A stretch of DNA of 64,000 bases from positions 62,001 through 126,000 of the forward strand of contig NZ_PDHM01000017.1 of the NCBI RefSeq assembly GCF_002573715.1, written 5' to 3'. Numbering within the stretch: position 1 is the stretch's first letter; every line of letters starts with the position of its first letter. Under the pieces are notes generated by a model that did no database searches, was not told where the DNA came from, and worked only from the letters and a program-made list of their open reading frames with translations. Positions 27,634 to 33,648 of the stretch are shown here, piece after piece. Origin of the DNA: Paenibacillus sp. EZ-K15 (lineage in GTDB: Bacteria; Bacillota; Bacilli; Paenibacillales; Paenibacillaceae). A program made the translations under genes and the position numbers.

Positions 27634-27921
27634 TCAATACGTTATTCTATCTAAAGTTATCCCTTCCTCGTCACAACCGATTTGAAGGAACTGCTTCTCC
27701 AAAATCCATGCATCCGTATGCTCTATGAAGAAATGAATCCCTGCTATGGATTGAATCCATACAGGATCGATCGGTGTTGCATTGGCATTTAGACCCACAG
27801 TGAAAGCATCTGAACCTCCACCCGCGTATTTAGCATAAATTCTTACGTGTTGTCCCTCTTCCAAGCCCCAGTCATGCTTAAAAGAATAGATTGCTCTATC
27901 AGATACTACCAGTGACCTCAT
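27634..27921 (-). CDS. HesB/YneR-like Fe-S biosynthesis family protein
   Basis: The 95-residue protein has the Fe-S_biosyn fold pattern (VSDRAIYSFKHDWGLEEGQHVRIYAKYAGGGSDAFTVGL, shown here in outline) but lacks the three cysteines of true A-type carriers. Such HesB-like proteins are common in Bacillales and their role is unclear. It follows the IscA-like gene by 27 bases and both are divergent from the SufR-like regulator gene, which suggests a common Fe-S-linked regulon. Confidence 0.8.
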   Translation of the reverse strand: MRSLVVSDRAIYSFKHDWGLEEGQHVRIYAKYAGGGSDAFTVGLNANATPIDPVWIQSIAGIHFFIEHTDAWILEKQFLQIGCDEEGITLDRITY

Positions 27922-27948
27922 TCATATTTCTCCTTTCTGCTTCGGCTT

Positions 27949-28305
27949 CTAATCGCATTTTTTAACTTCGCCACGATAATTCGCCATTCGGAAACTGGCT
28001 CCGCATCCACAAGAAGCTTTTGCATTGGGATTATTCATGGTGAAGCCGCCTAACATTCCGCTTTCTTCATAGTCAATGACAAGTCCTTCAATGAACTCAA
28101 CGCTATTAGCATGCACCAGGATGCGGAACTCTCCTTGGTTCAGGATGATATCTCTATTTCCTTGCAATTCATCCACGGTAAGCGTGTAAGATAGTCCGCT
28201 GCAGCCCCCTTCTTCAATACCTACCCTGAGAAACGAATTAGGAATGTTTTCGTTTGCTATGATTTCGGCTACTTTTCTTGATGCTGTTTCGGTGATCTGA
28301 ATCAT
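27949..28305 (-). CDS. A-type iron-sulfur carrier (IscA/ErpA/SufA family)
   Basis: The 118-residue protein carries the three ligand cysteines of the family: Cys35 in EEGGCSGLSY, and Cys99 and Cys101 in ASCGCGASF. It delivers Fe-S clusters to apo-proteins in the cytoplasm. It is the first gene of a two-gene unit with the HesB-like gene and faces the SufR-like regulator gene across a 160-base promoter region. Confidence 0.92.
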   Translation of the reverse strand: MIQITETASRKVAEIIANENIPNSFLRVGIEEGGCSGLSYTLTVDELQGNRDIILNQGEFRILVHANSVEFIEGLVIDYEESGMLGGFTMNNPNAKASCGCGASFRMANYRGEVKKCD

Positions 28306-28380
28306 TGCCTATCCCTCCAAATGATGATGCATACATTGAACTCGGATACTTAGTAAACATTTCCCTTTACAAAGTATAAG

Positions 28381-28426
28381 GTACATTTCGTTTTTGACTT
28401 TGTCAACATTTTTGTTTAAAATGTAC
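28381..28426. promoter_or_regulatory. Divergent promoter with palindromes between IscA-like and SufR-like genes
   Basis: A plus-strand promoter TTGACT (28394-28399), 17 bases, TAAAAT (28417-28422) serves the regulator gene. The palindrome TTGAC-TTT-GTCAA (28394-28406) covers its -35 box, and its other arm offers TTGACA to the minus-strand gene. A wider inverted repeat GTACATTT / AAATGTAC (28381-28388 and 28419-28426) flanks the site. This is a good candidate operator for the Fe-S regulator. Confidence 0.6.
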
Positions 28427-28466
28427 ACGTTAGCGTAGATTGAATGGTTCCAATGGAGGTATGCAA

Positions 28467-29117
28467 ATGAGTCGAAATCAAAGTAAAAAGGATGCCTCCA
28501 CAAGGACACGGAGAGCAATCATCGATCAGCTAAAAGAGCATGGTAGAATGGACGTTTTAGCACTCTCCTCCCACTTTTCTCTTTCAGGAATGGCGATTCG
28601 TCAACATTTGAGTGCGCTATTAGAAGAAGGATTGGTTACATACGAAGAAGAACCTCGTCCCATGGGCCGACCAACCAAACTATGGAGACTAACACCGGCA
28701 GCGGATCGTTTTTTTCCTAGCGGTTATTCGGAGTTATCACGCAGTCTAATCCATTCATTGAAAGAGGCATTCGGGAACGAAGGAATGGATAAACTACTGA
28801 CTGTCCGAAATAAGAACATGCAAGAACAATATATGAAGTACATTGGCGATACTTCTGATGTGATAGAAAGGCTGGAAAAACTGGCGGAAATTCGAACAAA
28901 TGAGGGCTATATGGCTGAGATCAAGGAAGAAGACGATAAGAGTCTTTTGTTTATTGAAAAGCATTGTCCGATTTGTGAAGCAGCCGCTGCATGTACTGGT
29001 TTATGTAAGAACGAATTGCAATTATTTCAACATGTTCTTGGAAATGATGTTACTGTCGAACGGATTGAGTACATTCTTTCGGGTGGAAGAAGCTGCATTT
29101 ACAGGGTTCGTAAATGA
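28467..29117 (+). CDS. SufR-like Fe-S-dependent winged-helix regulator
   Basis: The 216-residue protein has an N-terminal winged HTH (RAIIDQLKEHGRMDVLALSSH, then AIRQHLSALLEEGLVTYEEE and GRPTKLWRL) and a C-terminal domain with clustered cysteines: Cys167, Cys170, Cys176, Cys180 and Cys210. This is the organisation of SufR/IscR-like DeoR-type repressors that bind an Fe-S cluster and control cluster biogenesis. The ATG at 28467 is chosen because GGAGGT ends six bases before it; the ATG at 28461 would be too close. It is divergent from the IscA-like and HesB-like genes, its probable targets. Confidence 0.85.
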   Translation: MSRNQSKKDASTRTRRAIIDQLKEHGRMDVLALSSHFSLSGMAIRQHLSALLEEGLVTYEEEPRPMGRPTKLWRLTPAADRFFPSGYSELSRSLIHSLKEAFGNEGMDKLLTVRNKNMQEQYMKYIGDTSDVIERLEKLAEIRTNEGYMAEIKEEDDKSLLFIEKHCPICEAAAACTGLCKNELQLFQHVLGNDVTVERIEYILSGGRSCIYRVRK

Positions 29118-29175
29118 AAAATCCCCTCCAAGTGATCTTAATGTGCTTGCACACGGTCTACTTAAAGGGGATCTT
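29117..29175. terminator. Terminator between sufR-like and L4-paralogue genes
   Basis: GATCCCC and GGGGATT form the base of a long hairpin. On the minus strand it is followed by TTTTT and would end the L4-paralogue transcript. It also lies right at the stop codon of the plus-strand SufR-like gene. Confidence 0.55.
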
Positions 29176-29262
29176 ATCCATTTGGAGATCGTTGTTCTGC
29201 GACTCTAAAAGTTCATATGGGCCTTGTACTTTTCTTCATCACTCCATTTCCAATTGTGCTTT

Positions 29263-29886
29263 TTAGTTATAGACTTCTGTAACTATATTTATAGCATCCT
29301 TAGCTATAATGAGCGTGTCACAATTAAGAATATCATATACATTCAACGAGTTGGCTTCAGTTGTCTGCACATCTGGAATGTTATTTGCACTTTTATACAC
29401 GATGTGATCCACCTCAGGTGTTACAATTAGCACTTTCTTATTGGCATGAAGAGCTTTAAGCATCGCGACGATACCTTTTGTCCTGTAGCTTTCAAGCTTA
29501 ATATGGTCAACTACAATGAGTTCATCATCTTGTACTTTGGCGGATAAAGCTGATTTGATCGCAAGACGTTTAACCTTTTTATTGAGACGATATCCATATT
29601 CACGAGGTTTGGGACCGAACGCAATACCTCCGTGACGCCAGTGCGGCATACGAATGGAACCCGCTCGTGATCTATTAATTTTATTTTGTTTATAGGGTTT
29701 TCTACCTCCACCTCTAACTTCGCCACGAGTTAAAGTCGAGTGTGTTCCACTGCGTTTGTTCGCAAGATGGTTTACAACAGCTTCATGCAGTACCGATTCG
29801 TTGGGGACAATCCCGAAGATGGATTCTTCAAGTTCGATTTCACCCGTAATGTTACCTTCCATATTATAAATAGAAACGATTAACAA
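29263..29886 (-). CDS. Diverged stand-alone paralogue of ribosomal protein L4 (uL4)
   Basis: The 207-residue protein aligns end to end with bacterial L4: IYNMEGNITGEIELEESIFG, then EVRGGGRKPYKQ, GSIRMPHWRHGG, FGPKPREYGYRLNKK, RLAIKSALSAKV and a C-terminal IIAKDAINIVTEV. Canonical L4 reads KPW(K/R)QKGTGRARQGSIRSPQW in the loop that reaches the nascent-peptide tunnel; here the tip is NKINRSRAGSIRMPHW. So the Lys and two Gly of KGTGRAR are replaced (Asn68, Lys69, Asn71). The gene is not in an S10 operon: no rpl or rps gene is near. The start is a TTG at 29886 with AGGAGG nine bases upstream. It is probably a second, condition-specific L4 that can be built into ribosomes. Confidence 0.88.
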   Translation of the reverse strand: MLIVSIYNMEGNITGEIELEESIFGIVPNESVLHEAVVNHLANKRSGTHSTLTRGEVRGGGRKPYKQNKINRSRAGSIRMPHWRHGGIAFGPKPREYGYRLNKKVKRLAIKSALSAKVQDDELIVVDHIKLESYRTKGIVAMLKALHANKKVLIVTPEVDHIVYKSANNIPDVQTTEANSLNVYDILNCDTLIIAKDAINIVTEVYN

Positions 29887-29926
29887 ACTTAGCTACCTCC
29901 TGATTATCATCGTAAGAGTGAACTTA

Positions 29927-29954
29927 ATTATAGGAACGGACAGCTCAAAAGTAA
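29927..29954 (-). promoter_or_regulatory. Putative promoter of the L4-paralogue gene
   Basis: TATAAT (29927-29932, minus strand) is a perfect -10 box about 40 bases before the start codon. The best -35 box, TTACTT at 29949-29954 (16-base spacer), is poor, as expected for a regulated promoter. Confidence 0.4.
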
Positions 29955-30142
29955 GCAGAAATAATGATTACAATCGAAGTATCTACGATAACATCCATCA
30001 CTTCGACCCCCTCTTGATGCAAATTTAAATGGCTAACAGCCAGTGTGTCTCTTACATCTAAACGATAGCAGATTGAAAATTCATGATCTATATACAAAAC
30101 GATGCTGTAGTATTTTATATTTGTTAGCTTAAGCTCCATCAC
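29945..30142 (-). CDS. Small ORF of 65 codons, doubtful
   Basis: It reads MMELKLTNIKYYSIVLYIDH and continues with a protein-like composition and a hydrophobic end (VIVDTSIVIIISAYF). I do not recognise it. No ribosome binding site precedes the start, so it may be a gene remnant. It lies between the CD3324-family gene's terminator and the L4-paralogue promoter. Confidence 0.3.
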   Translation of the reverse strand: MMELKLTNIKYYSIVLYIDHEFSICYRLDVRDTLAVSHLNLHQEGVEVMDVIVDTSIVIIISAYF

Positions 30143-30183
30143 ATGTAAGTGGCTGCTCTGAATTCCCGATTTCTTCTTTGCGT

Positions 30184-30235
30184 TAAAAAATCCCTTCTAG
30201 TAACAGTGCTCGATTTTAGCACGCTTGAAGGGATT
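30184..30235 (-). terminator. Terminator after the CD3324-family gene
   Basis: AATCCCTTCAAG and CTAGAAGGGATT pair and are followed by TTTTTT on the minus strand, a few bases after the stop at 30245. A smaller inner stem (GTGCTAAAATCGAGCAC) is included. Confidence 0.85.
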
Positions 30236-30244
30236 AGTAGGTAA

Positions 30245-30508
30245 TTATTTCTGATATATTATTTTTCTGATAGCATAGGTTGATAAAAAGAATGATTCTG
30301 CGAGTTCCTCGACCGAAGCGCCAGCTAAATATGCATTCAGAATATCATTATTTCTTTTGTTAATCTCTTTTCGTGCGCCAGACAGCTCTCCCCAGACTTT
30401 ATGTTCATTTTTTCTAGCGGGTATATAGAGGTATTCGCCTTGTATATATTCCTGCAATTTTTCAACTAGTTCCTCCGGCAAGACGACAGTAGCATTCATA
30501 TATCTCAC
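30245..30508 (-). CDS. CD3324-family HTH protein
   Basis: The 87-residue protein has the CD3324 pattern: NATVVLPEELVEKLQEYIQG, EYLYIPAR, a K.WGE.SG. segment and a C-terminal HTH (ASVEELAESFFLSTYAIRKI). The family is small, common in Firmicutes, and has no established function; the HTH suggests DNA binding. The start is taken as the GTG at 30508, because MRYMNA aligns with the family's MSYKNA; AAGGAG lies ten bases upstream. It follows the Cfr-like gene on the same strand with a 24-codon ORF in between, so it is probably read from the same transcript. Confidence 0.8.
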   Translation of the reverse strand: MRYMNATVVLPEELVEKLQEYIQGEYLYIPARKNEHKVWGELSGARKEINKRNNDILNAYLAGASVEELAESFFLSTYAIRKIIYQK

Positions 30509-30567
30509 GAACGACTCACTCCTTGAAATTATAATTCAAGTAGCAAAGCCAGTTTAAATTTTGTTGG

Positions 30568-30642
30568 CTACTCCATGCAAATACTCAAAACCGGCTCTGC
30601 ATGGAGAATCACATGTGTTATCGTTGTATTTTTAAGGGACAT
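30568..30642 (-). CDS. 24-codon ORF between the Cfr-like and CD3324-family genes
   Basis: It encodes MSLKNTTITHVILHAEPVLS plus ICME. A very strong site, CAGGGGGGAAATACA, precedes the ATG, so it is likely translated. Its 3' half contains a 9-bp inverted repeat (CTCCATGCA / TGCATGGAG, 30571-30606). It is placed like a leader peptide for the CD3324-family gene, but no pairing with that gene's ribosome binding site is visible. Confidence 0.5.
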   Translation of the reverse strand: MSLKNTTITHVILHAEPVLSICME

Positions 30643-30674
30643 TGTATTTCCCCCCTGTTCAGTTGGTCGAGTTA

Positions 30675-31715
30675 TTAAATTTTCCCGTTTGATCCATATA
30701 GTTGGCCGCATGCTGCGTTGATGTCTGATCCAAATTGGGTCCTCACGGTGACATGGATTCCCTTGGACTTCAAGATTTTAAGGAACATATTGATGCTGTT
30801 CTGATCCGACTCTACAAAACTTTGTGATGTGGCATCAGTGGAATTGTAAGGGATTAGATTGACATGATATAAATGTTCCCATGACCCTCTGCCACGCAAC
30901 AAATCTGCAACAGCTTCAGCATGTTTAGTTGAATCGTTGATCCCCCTTAGCAGGATATAAGCAATGTAGACCTTTCGCTTCGTTTGTTGAATATGCTCAT
31001 CCAACACGGTCAAAACTTCTTCCAATGGAAAATGATGGTTAATTGGCATTAACTCGCTTCGCTGATCATTAAACGGTGAATGTAGGGAGAAGGTTAAATT
31101 AATCTGCGGAAATTCCTTCGTCAACTTTTTTACTCCAGGTAATATACCTATTGTGGAAACCGTAATTCTTCGATGTCCTAATCCGAAATGTTTAGGATCC
31201 GTAAGCAGATGCAACGCATCAAATACATATGGGTTTGCAAGTGCCTCCCCCATCCCCATAAAGGACACACTGTCCAAGGGATAGTTATTCAAAGTAAAGT
31301 AAAGAAGTTGATCCGTTATTTCATCCGTTGTAAGATTCCTTTTCAAACCAAGTGTTCCCGTAGCACAAAATGTACAACCAAATCCGCAACCACACTGCGA
31401 AGAGATACAATAGGATTCCCATCCGGTTTTATAACTTAACCTAACGGACTCAATGAATTCATCGCCAGGGATGGCAAACAGCATTTTACTAACTTGATTG
31501 GATTTCTGCTCCATTTTTGGTGTAATGCTTAACACATTGTTTCCAAGCTCTTTGATTAATTCATTTCTTAATTGCTTAGGCAAGTTGTTCATTGCTTCAA
31601 AAGATCCAATCTTGTTCTTGAAGATTGCCTCAGTTATTTGCGAATATCTATAATTCGGTTGCTTTAGATCCGATAAGATCTTACGAATTTTCTCATACTT
31701 AGATAAATGCTTCAT
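30675..31715 (-). CDS. Cfr-like 23S rRNA (adenine2503-C8) methyltransferase
   Basis: The 346-residue radical-SAM enzyme has the cluster motif CGFGCTFC (Cys110, Cys114, Cys117) inside GWESYCISSQCGCGFGCTFC, plus Cys103 and the C-terminal catalytic Cys336 in AACGQLYG. The sequence follows Cfr far more closely than the housekeeping RlmN: ISSQCGC, NLT.DEITDQ.LYF, SFMGMGEALANP, LTFSLHSP, HVNLIPYN. Cfr adds a methyl to C8 of A2503 in the peptidyl transferase centre and gives resistance to phenicols, lincosamides, oxazolidinones, pleuromutilins and streptogramin A. The ATG has AAAGGGAG seven bases upstream. A leader peptide and a terminator precede it, suggesting drug-induced expression. Activity of this homologue is not proven by sequence. 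Confidence 0.85.
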   Translation of the reverse strand: MKHLSKYEKIRKILSDLKQPNYRYSQITEAIFKNKIGSFEAMNNLPKQLRNELIKELGNNVLSITPKMEQKSNQVSKMLFAIPGDEFIESVRLSYKTGWESYCISSQCGCGFGCTFCATGTLGLKRNLTTDEITDQLLYFTLNNYPLDSVSFMGMGEALANPYVFDALHLLTDPKHFGLGHRRITVSTIGILPGVKKLTKEFPQINLTFSLHSPFNDQRSELMPINHHFPLEEVLTVLDEHIQQTKRKVYIAYILLRGINDSTKHAEAVADLLRGRGSWEHLYHVNLIPYNSTDATSQSFVESDQNSINMFLKILKSKGIHVTVRTQFGSDINAACGQLYGSNGKI

Positions 31716-31720
31716 ATCTA

Positions 31721-31738
31721 TCTCCCTTTAAACGGAGA
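31721..31738 (-). promoter_or_regulatory. Hairpin covering the ribosome binding site of the Cfr-like gene
   Basis: On the minus strand TCTCC (31734-31738) can pair with GGAGA (31721-31725), which includes the ribosome binding site. The stem is only five base pairs, so the effect on translation is uncertain. Confidence 0.35.
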
Positions 31739-31740
31739 AA

Positions 31741-31778
31741 ACGCAAAAAAGCACCAGCTTACCGGTGCTTTTTTGCGT
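31741..31778 (-). terminator. Transcription attenuator directly upstream of the Cfr-like gene
   Basis: A perfect 15-bp inverted repeat (ACGCAAAAAAGCACC / GGTGCTTTTTTGCGT, 8-base loop). On the minus strand it is a GC stem followed by six T, ending about 25 bases before the start codon of the Cfr-like gene and after the leader ORF. No gene ends here on either strand, so it is best explained as an attenuator of the downstream gene. Its symmetry would let it act in both directions. Confidence 0.8.
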
Positions 31779-31829
31779 ACATTAACCTAACTATACCTAT
31801 ACAAAAATAAGAGACTCCCTATAAATAAG

Positions 31830-31955
31830 TCACGAACTGTATATATGCATAGAAGGATAAAGTTCCGGTATCTGATTTGTTGTTTTGTGAACCTGATCAA
31901 ACCTCGCCTTAAATGACAGGTTCACATTTACATCTACAATTTCAGAAGCAGTCAT
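31830..31955 (-). CDS. Leader peptide of the Cfr-like gene (41 aa)
   Basis: The ORF reads MTASEIVDVNVNLSFKARFD, then QVHKTTNQIPELYPSMHIYSS and a TGA. GGGAGGG lies eight bases before the ATG, a strong site. It is the first ORF of a transcript that starts at the promoter at 32002-32030 and then meets the terminator at 31741-31778. Placement and size fit a regulatory leader whose stalled translation would prevent termination. I do not recognise a known stalling motif, and no antiterminator pairing is obvious by eye. Confidence 0.65.
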   Translation of the reverse strand: MTASEIVDVNVNLSFKARFDQVHKTTNQIPELYPSMHIYSS

Positions 31956-32001
31956 CACTTTATCCCTCCCATTCAATTCATCATTGTTATTACATGAAAA
32001 A

Positions 32002-32030
32002 ATTTAACACAAGTTATATATTTCGGTCAA
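32002..32030 (-). promoter_or_regulatory. Promoter of the leader peptide / Cfr-like transcript
   Basis: TTGACC (32025-32030), 17 bases, TTAAAT (32002-32007) on the minus strand. Transcription would begin near 31995, about 40 bases before the leader ORF. Confidence 0.6.
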
Positions 32031-32060
32031 GGCGGGCTCAAAAATAGGATTCAACGACCT

Positions 32061-32422
32061 TTACTCATTTTTTATATGGACTACTAAAGATTCGAACTCC
32101 GGAATGTCCTTCTTTCGATACAAGTCATATCCAAGCTCTATCGTTTCGGCAAGTTGATTGCGAAATGCTTGAGAAACTTCCGGTCTTTCGAGATACATCT
32201 TAATGGAGTACATAATATTAGATCCATACGTTCTCCCGCTTGGCTAAATTCTTCAGTTCCTGAATCAGCTTGGGGATTCATATTCATGGACTCAACAGCT
32301 TCTTTCGTTACTATCTCTTCTGGGATGCGTGGATTACTTCGTTCACTTGCGCTGCAGCCGACACTAAATGCAATGAACAACATCATAGTGATGAGGCCAG
32401 AATTTTTCACAAAACTCTTCAA
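32061..32422 (-). pseudogene. Frameshifted small lipoprotein gene
   Basis: The frame from 32422 gives a lipoprotein signal (KSFVKNSGLITMMLFIAFSVGC, Cys23) and a polar stretch ending AGERMDL. After about 32222 the frame changes: the sensible continuation is GSNIMYSIKMYLERPEVSQA followed by FRNQLAETIELGYDLYRKKD and a stop at 32061. The joined product would be about 119 residues. The first frame alone runs to 32138 with an unlikely tail. A single-base frameshift is the simplest reading; a sequencing error cannot be excluded. I do not recognise the family. Confidence 0.6.
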
Positions 32423-32540
32423 GCCTAGTTCCTCCTCAAACTTTATATTGGTAGTTTACCAGGCTGAGGTTTATTTTTCTAAAAAGTCCATTATCTTCTT
32501 TAGATTAGGATGTAGCATGTTACCCATTCCTTCATTCGCT

Positions 32541-33251
32541 TTATTTTTGACCTGTAAAGTCATCTTGGATCTTGTTCAGTCGTTCAAGATGCGGTTTTAA
32601 CTGCCGCAGCAATTCCGCTTTATATGACTCTATTTGATCCTCGAAAAACATGTGATGTGCGTCGTCCTTAAACGACATAATCGTTTGGTTTAACGCACGG
32701 AGCTCAGTCGCCAGCGAGCGCAAGGTTTCTCTGGTCTTGGCGTCGATTGTTTTAGGATTAGACTTCCAATACGAATAGCTTATTTGGTATAACGGTCGCC
32801 ATGTCCTTGCCTGAAAAGCGAGAATAAACATGTCCTGCTGGTTATCCGTTGTCATTGCCGTATTATTAACTGAAAGCTTTGGAACCGCGTTGTTGGTGAA
32901 GGTATCGCTAAATTCAATGATCGTTAATAGCTGCTCATCGATGTCTTCCGCTTGGGTCTTCGCCTTATCGATCCATTGCCGTATCTTGACAGGATCTACA
33001 TTTTCCTTCGACTCGCTGATCGCCATCAGCGTATCAGCAAGCGGAATCGTTTCAAAAGCGTGCTTCATTAAATAGGCAAATGCCGAGTCGTTCTTCAGCT
33101 GATACAGGGAATGGAGGCTGTTGTATCTAACAGATGCCTGGTTTTCCAAATGCCTGTACACCGCAACGTTTATAAAAATGATAATAATAAGTATTAGTGC
33201 GTTGATCTTTATGTGCTTGGGCAAAGTGTACTTCCTTTCTGATACATTCAT
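32541..33251 (-). CDS. Hypothetical membrane-anchored protein
   Basis: The product (236 residues from the ATG at 33251; a TTG at 33272 would add seven) has one N-terminal TM helix (INALILIIIIFINVAVY), and the rest is a helical extracytoplasmic domain rich in charged residues. I do not recognise the family. No convincing ribosome binding site is seen at either start, which lowers confidence in the N terminus. It lies upstream of the frameshifted lipoprotein gene on the same strand and the two may have formed an operon. The 280 bases upstream of it hold no supported gene. Confidence 0.6.
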   Translation of the reverse strand: MNVSERKYTLPKHIKINALILIIIIFINVAVYRHLENQASVRYNSLHSLYQLKNDSAFAYLMKHAFETIPLADTLMAISESKENVDPVKIRQWIDKAKTQAEDIDEQLLTIIEFSDTFTNNAVPKLSVNNTAMTTDNQQDMFILAFQARTWRPLYQISYSYWKSNPKTIDAKTRETLRSLATELRALNQTIMSFKDDAHHMFFEDQIESYKAELLRQLKPHLERLNKIQDDFTGQK

Positions 33252-33527
33252 ATTATTATTAGGATTATTCAATAGCTGCTATATGAAGTCGCTAGTTTAT
33301 TTTCGCGAATGTTAGTTCATATTGCAGTCGAAAAAATAGTTGAGCATACCAATTCATCAACCATAAATGGATAATATATTCCATTAAAGTGCCCGTTAGC
33401 TTAATAAGCAGTAAATGCACCTGACAGTAGTTAATCATCTAATCGGTCAAGTGATGAAGTTCTTATCATTCCAAAAAAACATATGAATTTTACATTAAGT
33501 AACAACAAGAATTTATATTACTTCAAA

Positions 33528-33556
33528 CCAAAAAAGCCGCACATGAGGCGGCTTTA
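33528..33556 (-). terminator. Terminator of the second polysaccharide locus
   Basis: AAAGCCGCC and GGCGGCTTT-type arms (GCCGC-ACATGAG-GCGGC) are followed by a T-run on the minus strand, about 95 bases after the stop at 33649. Confidence 0.75.
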
Positions 33557-33648
33557 AGGTCTTCAAGTTCTTTTCGTCCAATCAAAACAAAGTTCAAACA
33601 TGATCCGCCATGATTCCCATTGGTTATCCCGAATATAATAGAAACTCC

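Noticed and set aside
30675-31715. Annotation of the radical-SAM gene as housekeeping RlmN
   Set aside because: The sequence agrees with Cfr at positions where RlmN differs (ISSQCGCGFGC, DEITDQLLYF, LHSPFNDQRS), and the leader with an attenuator is not expected for rlmN. A phylogeny would settle it.
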